Below, piece after piece: positions 55,341-64,000 of a DNA stretch of 64,000 nucleotides; within the stretch, counting starts at the first letter, position 1; every line of letters begins with the position of its first letter. Made by a program: the position numbers and the translations under genes. Below the pieces are notes generated by a model. It had not been told where the DNA came from. It did not search any database and saw only the letters and a program-made list of their open reading frames with translations. The stretch comes from Malania oleifera (Eukaryota > Streptophyta > Magnoliopsida > Santalales > Ximeniaceae), in assembly GCF_029873635.1 (NCBI RefSeq), contig NC_080420.1, forward strand, positions 54,583,457 through 54,647,456. The letters are read 5' to 3'.

Positions 55341-57360
55341 TGGCTTTTTGAGTCAGATCTTTGTTTTTATGCTAACAAACACAAGTGTTTCTTATGTGTG
55401 TGTTTTAGTGCATGAATAGGTATTATTCAGGTCACACATAAGATCAAAAGAACATGGAAGCCAAGGCAGCTCTTAAAGCACAAATTTGGCGCATTCCATG
55501 ATGTCAAAAAGCAAAGGAGAAGAAGAAGACATGTTTTGATTTTTATATGCATTTAGGTCTTTATATTTTGGTCTGTAATAAATGCATACATTTTTCTTGA
55601 TATGACTTAATGCTCAGATAGGCCATAGACCTTAGGGTAGACTTGGTTGACTGACCTTGGGTTTTTATACCCTTTAACTAAATTTCCACAAGCTTATTCA
55701 CACAGGGTTGAAAAAGCACAGGGCTAAATAAGACTTAAATGCACATTTTTGAATAGTCTCGGGAGATCGAACCTTGGTTTTATAAATGCCTTGGTTGATC
55801 GAACCAACCTAAAGTCAAACTGTTGACTAAAGGTTGAGTGACCGAACTGTATTTGAACATATTGTTCATAGTCGACCGAAACTTAAAGATGACTTTTTCT
55901 ACCTTCCCTGGTCGCCCGAACTTTTAGTTCAAAATCACCTTGGGCGACCGAACTGTAAGGTTTGGCAAACTGAACCACTTGCCGGGAGATCGAACCTCGA
56001 ACGATTGGAAAATCACCTTGGTCTAGCCAACCAAACTCACACTTGGGTACCCGAACTCAAAAATTCATCTTTTCTCTTTGTGTTTGTTGGGTCGACCAGC
56101 CTTAAGGACCGGACGACTGAAACTATCAGTTTACCAAAAATTAATTGCGGTAATTAGGGTTAAAATTTAGTTAAACTTTTCTAAAATTCCCAATAGGTCC
56201 CCAATGGTCATATTTTTGAGAAAAGCTATAAATACCCATTTCATTTGTTTAATTAGCAACTTTGATTAACTTTAAAATTCTCTAAAATATTTTTTAATCA
56301 AAGTTCCTCCATTTTAATTTTTTTATTTCAAAATCTTTTATGGGGTAAAGTTTTATACTCTCCAAACTCTCTTTATTACTCTTTGGAAAATCATTTGAAA
56401 GAAAGTATTCATTTTTGATTGGGCATTTATTTTATGAAAAGCATTTTACTCTCATAAATTCTTTCATTGTTTTAAAATCATCATTGAGAGTAAATCTTGG
56501 TTTCTCGTGATTACTTTCTTGATAAATATTTTCGGAGAAACTTTTGTTATGCTTTAAGATCTTTGAAGTATTTTATTGCGTACTCTATTTTAAATCAAAG
56601 GTCATATACTTTTCATTTGTGCAAAAATTTCGTTTATATATCATACTCAAAGATTGCACAATTACTTTGAAAATACCCTTACTCTACTGAGCATTAATTT
56701 TATATCATATTAGAGAGTGCATTGTAGATCTTAAACGTGTACATCTTTGCTTGGATTTTTAGAAGCATTATCTTGTACAAAAATGATTTTTATTGTACTG
56801 GTAGGGTTCATCCCTTTGATTGAATTGGGAAGTCTCAGCCCCGTAAATGAGATCGGTTCGTTTCAGTCCGAAAATTGAACTGGGGAGTCTCAGTCCCGTA
56901 AGTGAGACAAGTTAGGCTCAGCCTTGTAATTGAGCTAGGGTTTTCCTTGTCCTGTAAGGAGAAAATGTAAACGGCTTCTGCTTCACTCGTTTAAGTGAGA
57001 AAATTTAGTGTAATCCTTGGGGGGTATGCCCAAGGCGGGGACGTAGACTGGTTTGGCCGAACCTCAATAACAAATATCGTGTATGTCTCTCTCCCTATCT
57101 CATTTACTTTCCACACTTTAATTTCAATATGTGTATGCTTGTTCATATTTTGTTATAACCATCTTGCATGCACACATAATTAATTTAAATGAGATATGCA
57201 GCACACGTGTATGTATGCACACATTGCTCACTTACTTTACATACATGTTTTTTTTCAAATGAGATATGAGATGTGGTGAATCCGCATAATTGTTTAAATT
57301 AGGGAAAAAGTTTTAAATGTCCAATTCACCTCCCCTCTTGGTATCACAACAATTCCAACA
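55341..57360 (+). mobile_element. Ty1/copia 5' LTR (LTR I), 2.02 kb
   Basis: From TGGCTTTTTGAGTC (55341) to ...ACAATTCCAACA (57360), followed by a PBS. The GTCGAC cluster (55640-56125) holds about ten motifs: tagtcgaccgaaac, ggtcgcccgaac, gggcgaccgaac, gggagatcgaacc and others. TATAAATA is at 56227-56234. Leader repeats (aagtctcagccccgtaaatgagat) lie at 56818-56950. The conserved box ggggacgtagactgg...cgaacctcaataa is at 57037-57071. It is close in sequence and layout to LTR E (8979-11127). Confidence 0.86.
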
Positions 57361-57700
57361 ATTGGTATCAGACCTTGATTGCAATAAAATTAACCGCTAT
57401 TTGCATAAAGATTGCAACGACTCATATTTCGGTGTATACCTATGTTGAGGGTCAAGCCTTTACAAATCCTCCCCTGATTTTATTGTGTAGATTTTACGGT
57501 TTGAAATTTGAAAATTATTTTTATAAAATCAATTGATTGGAGGATTTGGAAAGTGTTTGTGAAAGGAAATCATATCCCATAGAAAAATGATTTTAAAATG
57601 CATTGTTTCCCAATATTTGAAAATGATTTGTGCATGACCTGTGTCTTAATGTATATCATCTTGTGTGCCATGCATACTTTCACTGTGCCTTAGTCACTAA
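57361..57700 (+). pseudogene. Primer-binding site and N-terminal gag remnant of element I
   Basis: tggtatcagacc at 57363-57374 matches the initiator-tRNA-Met primer-binding site with one change. From about 57440 the frames give EGQAFTNPPLILL... and FENYFYKIN...LESVCEGKSYPI, a decayed copy of the copia Gag N-terminus (EGQS-x-x-RPP-x-F... then the W/Y-rich region). Several stops interrupt it. Confidence 0.6.
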
Positions 57701-58229
57701 TGCTTTTATAAGTGTATATATTTCTAAGTGTTAAGGATTTTGGGAACCATAAGAAAAATCGAGAGAGAAAAAGATACCACTTCAAGCTCAAACGCTTAAG
57801 AAGGAGTATAACACAAAGGTATATTGTTCTTCCTTCTAATTTATTAATTTGTTCATGTTACGATTCACTTGATGCATTTTGTGTTAGATTATTATTGTGA
57901 ATCATATAAAATTTCTTTGATTGCATGTCATCTTATGAAAAGTTAATTAGGAATATTTTTTTTTTAAATACTCATAAGATTTTAGAAATTGTTGTAAATA
58001 GGGTTATAATGCCTTAAATGCTTAAAAATAGTGTATATTGAACCTTAATATGCACTATTGTTATACTGAGAACCCTAAGAAAATCTAGCCAATATGTGAG
58101 TTTTAATTGATATATCCAATCTAAACTTAATATATACATATTGTCATGTTTGGATAATATAAATGTATTGGCTATCCCCTTCATATGGACAATGGTTTTT
58201 AATTTGAGAAATAATGCTATATATGTGCT

Positions 58230-58273
<44 letters not shown>

Positions 58274-60597
58274 CATACTATTTTGTCCAATCACTCTATA
58301 ATGAGCTTTAGGAAATTTATCTTTTGTTATATAATGTTTAATCCTAAACTCATCATTGAGCTTAAATGATAAATCATTTTAAAATGATAATTTTAGTAAA
58401 AAGGAAAATTTAAATTCTTCCCCATATTTGAAAATATTTGTTATGCCAAATACTTTTAATTAAACATAAATTTTTTTTGACTACATAACTAAGGGGGAGC
58501 AGAGAATTTATATTGAATTGCAAATCACTATCCATATACTGAGATGTTTAAAGTGTTGGTGGATAGTTAATCATAATCATTACTTTGAATGCTCACGGTC
58601 CATACTTCATTCAAAGATTAATCATATAAAGATGGATGAACTATATTTTTTATGAACTACATTGAACTAAATGCTGAATGTCCATTCTTGTTTAAATTTT
58701 CTATTGACTGTATAATTTTATTTGTTATCTACTTTGAGCTGAATGCTATCCATTGCTTGTAAAAATGAATATACTGCTTAAATGGATAGTCTATATTGAT
58801 TGACTACTGGAATGCATGCCTGTACTGAATGCCTCCTGCATGGCTGATGCAGTGATGTGAATTGCATATTGGTAGATATGATAGGTTCTCACATGCTCAA
58901 ATTGAATTATTTTGAATTGCTTGCTTGAATCTATTAGGTTTAGTGCATGAATTTTTTGGGAAATGTCCTATTTGTAGACGGAATGCTGCCAAAATTTTGG
59001 TAGAACTATTCCCAAAAATGAAGCCATGTTTTAGGATAATAATTTAATGCATGCTAAAATATTTTTGAAAGATGATTGAATCATAAAAGAATATTATTTT
59101 TCATCCTTAGTTATAGGTGCATGTTGAACCGTTTGTTGGAGCATGTTGAATTTTAAGTGTTATATGCTAAACTAGAAAACATGCACAATCTATATGTTTA
59201 TTTCCTAGGATGCTAGTTAATTAAATAGGTTAGTACATGTAAATCCAAAAAGCTATAAATTAAAAGATGTACACATTATGTTGTCCTAGGAGGGACTAGT
59301 TCATGGACATCATTTGGTCCAAATCTTTGGGTTATGCACTTTCACTCACGACCTAAATGGTAAAGCATCATCTCTGAAATTTAATGTCACATGTTCTGAT
59401 AATGGTCCATAAACTAGGGCAATTGTATGACTTAGGGGGAGGCTTCGTTTTGTACACACTCATTGTATTTTTGAGTTGTGTCATCATTTTTTAACCCCTA
59501 TTGCATTACCTGTGAAGTGTAGCCTTGATTGGCTATCATGTTTTAAATTAAAATGCAATACGTCTTGTTGTGTGCTAAATGCTTATTATTCGTTGCATAC
59601 TGAAATCCTTTGATAGGATGAATACGTAAGGAATGGGTTTAAATGACTATCATCCTTGAACTTAATGCAAGTATGTATGCATGCAAATATATAGGGGGAT
59701 TTTAAGCCCCACTTTTAGGAAAAATGAACAAAGAGCTTAACATATGAAATCTATTGCACGCTAAGTTTTGTTAAGAAGGGTGAACAAATGATAGATGTGT
59801 TTAAATGAAATTCATCCTTGCCCTTAAATGCACTTATGTATGCTTGAGACTATACCTGGGAGCCTAATTCCCATCCTTAAGATAAGGATAAAAGTCACCT
59901 GTCCCATGAACTCACACTGTTATTGTTTCTACTTTTTGAGTCTGAAGTCCTTCTAGGTACCTTGAACATCATATCCTATCTATATTGAATTAATATTTGA
60001 TATGGATCATTCTACGCACACATGAACACCATGCATGACTTAGTAATTGATTTTTAACGCATGTATGTTTAGGAATAGTTTTACTAGTGAAATTAAATTG
60101 GTTTAACATATATCTAGTAAAACATTTTTAAGAATGTGAATAGTACTTATACTGTTTGAACGCTTAATGAACTTTCACAGTCTGTGTCAGTATAAGTAGC
60201 TAAAAGCATCTAAGCACGTATTCAAATTGATAGGGGGAGCATTTGAAAATGATTTTCTATCTTGTTATGCTCATCAATTTTATTGGCTTAGATCCGTGTT
60301 TTGAATTCACTGTGACTCTTATTCTTAAATGTGATGACTGTATTGAAAATATTAATTTGAAATGTATTACTTTGCTTAGCCACAATGTTTTAGGTTTGCC
60401 ATATGATCCCTATTTTTAAATTTTTTTAATATCTTTGGATCTATATGGTTGCATTTTTCTAGTACTTTGTGAGTTGTACTTAAATGATAAATCAGAAAAA
60501 TAATGCTTTTTTGAGTTTTGAATTATAGTTTCTTTTTTTTTTCCTAGCAAGCATAGCTCTCAGTATTTATCGAAAATCATATGGGGATATATTTTAT

Positions 60598-60672
<75 letters not shown>

Positions 60673-60799
60673 CATAATTCAATTGCAAGAAATGAAGTTT
60701 CATAGAATATATTTTATTTCTTGCTTGTTTGCTTTATGCTTCCTGACTTGTGCTATCGTGTCTTAAAACTTTTATGTCATGAAATTATCTTAAGGGTGT
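57701..60799 (+). other. Non-coding, element-derived region with purine-tract motifs
   Basis: This stretch of 3.1 kb between the gag remnant of element I and gypsy LTR J has no readable retrotransposon protein and no host exon. Four agggggag-type strings occur on the plus strand: ctaagggggagcagag (58489), cttagggggaggc (59430), atagggggattt (59690) and gatagggggagcattt (60230). In SIRE-type copia elements repeated polypurine-like tracts lie upstream of the 3' LTR, so this may be the 3' non-coding part of element I. A (TA)n tract is at 58240-58268. The 3' LTR itself is not seen. Confidence 0.4.
60602..60662. repeat. Compound microsatellite (CA)n(TA)n
   Basis: About 17 CA units followed by about 13 TA units without interruption. 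Confidence 0.95.
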
Positions 60800-62544
60800 T
60801 GTAACGACCTGCCTAATTTACCACACATCAACCATATTAATTATAATTAATTTAAAACATAGTAACGTCAACCTGCACCCATGGGTAACGGGGAAACAAC
60901 TATCATATACAGCGGAAACCTAAGAAGAAGTAAATATAAATTCCATTCACCAAACCATAAGGTACATTATACCAGAGTTACCTACATTCCACCATAATAC
61001 TGTATATGTACAATCCTCAAAACATCAAAAGATAAAACTAGGATATTACATCAAAAACCTACTAACCCTAGTTCAAAAACTCACCCTCCTAGTGGGATAG
61101 TAATACTACCTCAACGGCGGGCTTGGTTCGCCTGTCTTTCTGGGTTCCCTGAAATGGTTTAAACTGGGGTGAGACACCTCTCAGTAAGGGAAATAAACTA
61201 AATACAGTTGTGTGGCAACATGAATATTTAGTGCTATAATAAATATGCAGTACATGTCACATACTTGAAAACACGGATAATATCATAACTGAGTAGGCAT
61301 ATAATTTCATAATTTTACTAAATCATACTATATCTAACTGTTCATAAAATCATCTAATATAACTAGTAATTTTGAAATTTACCCAGGATGAATAGCTAGT
61401 TGATGTCATGTATTACACCCCATGATAGGTTGTGCAGCCTGAAGGTGGGACCCGACAATGGCTGGACGACCATTGTTGAGTCAAAAAGGTCTGTAAGTAT
61501 GATGGACCTGCCACACCCTGGTCTGGACTGTCAGGTGGACTTCTACAACTCTACACTGAAAGCCACATCGACTATCCATCTCCCACCCCTCTACTAGCAG
61601 GGGCAGTTAGCACAAATCTGAACTGAAATGAACTGTATAACTACGGTACTGTGCTCTTGATAACTAATATGAATTATCATCCAGGTTATGATAACATATA
61701 ATACATGATAATATATTGTTTGAACATAAATAGATTGATAGCATTTTCTATTTTTGTAATAACATAAATAATTACGGCCTTGCGCCAATTACATTCATAA
61801 CTGCGGCCTTGCGCCGAAAACATGCATAATCCACAAGCTTGCACCGGCTATCAATCACGGCCTTGCGCCAAACATTTCATACATACCGATCTGAATAAAT
61901 GTACTATTTATCATGTATTTTGAAATCATAGTTTATTGTATTATCCTATTATTTCTGAAAATCACTGAACATGCTTTTTTTGTAAAATTAACTTAACATA
62001 ATAAAATATGTGTAAAATAATATTCATGCCACACAATACTAAATACAATCATAAATTCTATTCTAAAATCATATTTCCTGACATTTCATACTAAAAATAC
62101 ATATTCCTGTGTAATAGCAGTATTTTCCCAAATATACATTTCTACAAATATGCTTATATATAGTACATGCTTTATAAACATAAATTTTCTATTAAATAAT
62201 AATAATTTTTATGGAAAATTACTGTTTTAGTTTATTCCCTTACCTGACTACTAAAAAGCCCCTACAGTGTCTAGTCCTACAACTGCAAACACCCTAAAAA
62301 CAATATCTCCCTGAACAAAACTTCAGTATTTCTTCGAGTACTATATTTCCTACAACTGTGGGAAAGACAAATACAAAATAAAAAACCTTACCCTGAATTT
62401 GGGATGGAGTTCAAGTCAGCCCCACAAATGATCCACTCTAGCAGACTTGAAGAGAACTTTCGCAGGAGTGTCGTGGTGGCCTTGGATCGTCGAACCTGCA
62501 AGAATCTGGCCCAGAGTCTTAGAGAAAAGGGGGAAGGGACGTAC

Positions 62545-62610
<66 letters not shown>

Positions 62611-62940
62611 TTCTCTGCGTGGTTTCTACAGAAAAATCGAGTTTAGGCTATTTATACACCTGCACTCGTTGACGAGCCATGTCACTTCATCGACGAGGCC
62701 ACAATGGGATTTCATCATCAAACACTTACTCCTTATCGACAAAATTCAGAACTGAAAGATAGCCTCTTGGTATCTTCTCGTCGACGAGACACGTGTCACA
62801 CTCGATGATCTCATTAAGCATGTTTGTTGACGAACGTGCTGTGTTCGTAGAAGAGACCCTTGTTGAATCCTTAAATTCAATTTCATTTCTCTCTCATTTC
62901 CCTTATTATTTAATTATTATAATTCCTCTGGGTCTCTAAA
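60800..62940 (-). mobile_element. Ty3/gypsy 3' LTR (LTR J), 2.14 kb
   Basis: It runs on the minus strand from about 62940 (TTTAGAGACCC, where TGTAGAGACC would be expected) to ...GGTCGTTACA (60800). The box acacctctcagtaagggaaataaac is at 61171-61195, the conserved block gttgtgcagcctgaaggtgggacc at 61429, and a short array of acggccttgcgcc units at 61774-61870. The (GA)n leader tract is at 62547-62607. TATAAATA (minus) is at 62649-62656, with GTCGAC palindromes directly upstream at 62660-62860, including a perfect 14-bp TCTCGTCGACGAGA at 62776-62789. Confidence 0.83.
62547..62607. repeat. (GA)n microsatellite in the leader of LTR J
   Basis: About 30 uninterrupted GA units, just downstream of the LTR TATA box in the transcription sense. 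Confidence 0.95.
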
Positions 62941-62953
62941 TTCTCCCCTCCTT
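62941..62953 (-). promoter_or_regulatory. Polypurine tract of element J
   Basis: Minus strand aaggaggggagaa next to the LTR start, matching ggaggggagga in element D and aaggggagaa in the gag-only element. Confidence 0.8.
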
Positions 62954-63189
62954 ATAAAAATTTCTTCCTCAAAATTTACTATCTATATGCTTCACCATCC
63001 CCTAAAGATAAATAGTCTACTTATCTTATTACTTACCCTCACTTATGGCGGAGGAACACTGTGATTACATTAAAAGTTTTGGGAGATTACATATATAAAA
63101 TAAAATTCCCCCAAAACTAAAATATTACTTACTGACTAAACTAATACATATACTGACTAACCTGTAAAAGAAACATTGCATAGCTATTT

Positions 63190-64000
63190 ACACTTTACCT
63201 AGTTATAACTGAACCTCTTGGAACAATTTTGAGTATTTCTGCCTTATCTATTCCTCGTGCTCCCAAGAAGCTTCTTCTATTGCGTGGTTTCTCCACAAAA
63301 CTTTTACTAGAGAAATCTTCTTATTACGTAATTCCTATTCTTTCTTATCCAAAATCTATACTGGTACCTCCTCATAAACTAGTGAATCAATGAACTTTAA
63401 TTCACCATAACTGATTACATGAGAAGGGTCTGGGACATATTTCCTCAACATGGAGACATGGAATATGTCGTGTATCCTGGACAACACAGGTGGTAGAGCT
63501 AACCTGTAGGCAATTGGCGCCACTTTCTCTAGAATTTCAAACGGGCTAATGAACCTAGGGCCAAGTTTACCTTTCCTTCCAAATCTCATAACTTCTTTTA
63601 GCGGAACTATTTTCAAAAAACATATGATCACCGATATCAAATTCCCATTTTCTACAGCGGTTATCGGCGTAACTCTTTTGTTGGCTCTGAGCTGTACTGA
63701 TTCTATCTCTAATGAGTCGAACCTTATCATACGCTTGATGCACTAATTATGGTCCCACAACTCGCCATTCACCCATCTCATCCCAATATAAAGAAGAACG
63801 ACATCTATTACCGTAAAGTTCCTCAAACGGTGCTATGCCAATACTAGCCTGATAATTTTTATTGTACGCAAACTCCACCAGCAGCATGAACTGAGTCCAA
63901 CTACCCCCAAAATCCAACAAGCATGCTCGAAGCATATCTTCTAATATTTGAATCATCCTTTTAGTCTACTCATCTGACTGAGGATGGAACACCGTGATAA
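63190..64000 (-). pseudogene. Ty3/gypsy integrase C-terminal half with chromodomain-like tail, element J
   Basis: From the window edge the minus strand reads TVFHPQSDE, a stop, TKRMIQILEDMLRACLLDF, FMLLVEFAYNKNYQASIGIA and APFEELYGNRCRSSLYWDEM (to 63747), the end of the integrase catalytic core. After a frame change: [60 protein letters not shown] (63640-63410). The tail ISLVKVLWRNHAIEEASWEH (63310-63240) is a chromodomain-like ending of Tekay/Del-type elements. At least four stops are present. The rest of pol lies beyond the window. It is the same family as element D (52389-55340), which has a nearly parallel sequence. Confidence 0.85.

Noticed and set aside
62404-62755. Open frames encoding long Arg-Glu repeats
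   Set aside because: They come from the (GA)n tract in the leader of LTR J.

Overview
The window is nuclear DNA from a flowering plant, most likely a eudicot. It is AT-rich and most of it is LTR-retrotransposon sequence in various states of decay. One intron-containing jasmonate-signalling gene stands among nested Ty1/copia and Ty3/gypsy remnants, two RTE-type LINE fragments, two tRNA-derived SINEs and many microsatellites. There are no prokaryotic features. I cannot name the species. The only host gene I can support is a seven-exon TIFY6B/JAZ3-like repressor on the minus strand (coding span 20041-23321, 393 aa), with intact GT-AG introns, TIFY domain and Jas motif. Layout, 0-20 kb: a truncated copia LTR (1-1121); a promoter-like stretch with no gene attached; an ACCGACTTT-rich repeat interrupted by a LINE (2296-3478); a copia 3' LTR (4124-7823) split by a solo LTR (4791-6912) and followed by an env-like/aORF remnant; a copia 5' LTR with the first codons of gag (8979-11301); two LTR pieces head to head (11302-13189); a copia element reduced to 5' LTR, PBS, gag and part of the 3' LTR (13190-17738), hosting a gypsy solo LTR (13501-15827); a second LINE (18353-19172). 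Layout, 20-32.6 kb: the JAZ gene, its G-box-containing upstream region, two SINEs with target-site duplications, and AT-rich intergenic DNA with tandem duplications. Layout, 32.6-50.9 kb: one degraded minus-strand copia element opened by three later insertions whose order can be read from target-site duplications and from gag frame continuity: a 1.28-kb solo LTR, a 6.5-kb gag-only gypsy element inside that solo LTR, and a 4.68-kb Ogre/Tat-type solo LTR. Its pol end belongs to a different copia lineage from its gag-protease end. Layout, 50.9-64 kb: fragments of a Tat/Athila-like LTR and an Ogre-type LTR, two gypsy 3' LTRs each followed by an integrase C-terminus (52389-55340 and 60800-64000), and a copia 5' LTR with PBS and gag remnant (55341-57700). 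The most unusual pattern is shared by LTRs of unrelated lineages. Just upstream of the TATA box, copia and gypsy LTRs alike carry a cluster of short GTCGAC-centred palindromes, of type TTCGTCGACGAA or TCGGTCGACCGA, spaced tens of bases apart. The gypsy LTRs additionally share one collinear layout in which a short tandem array sits in the same place but has a different sequence in each family. Element lineages are assigned from protein motifs and LTR ends read by eye; no alignment, divergence estimate or database search was run.
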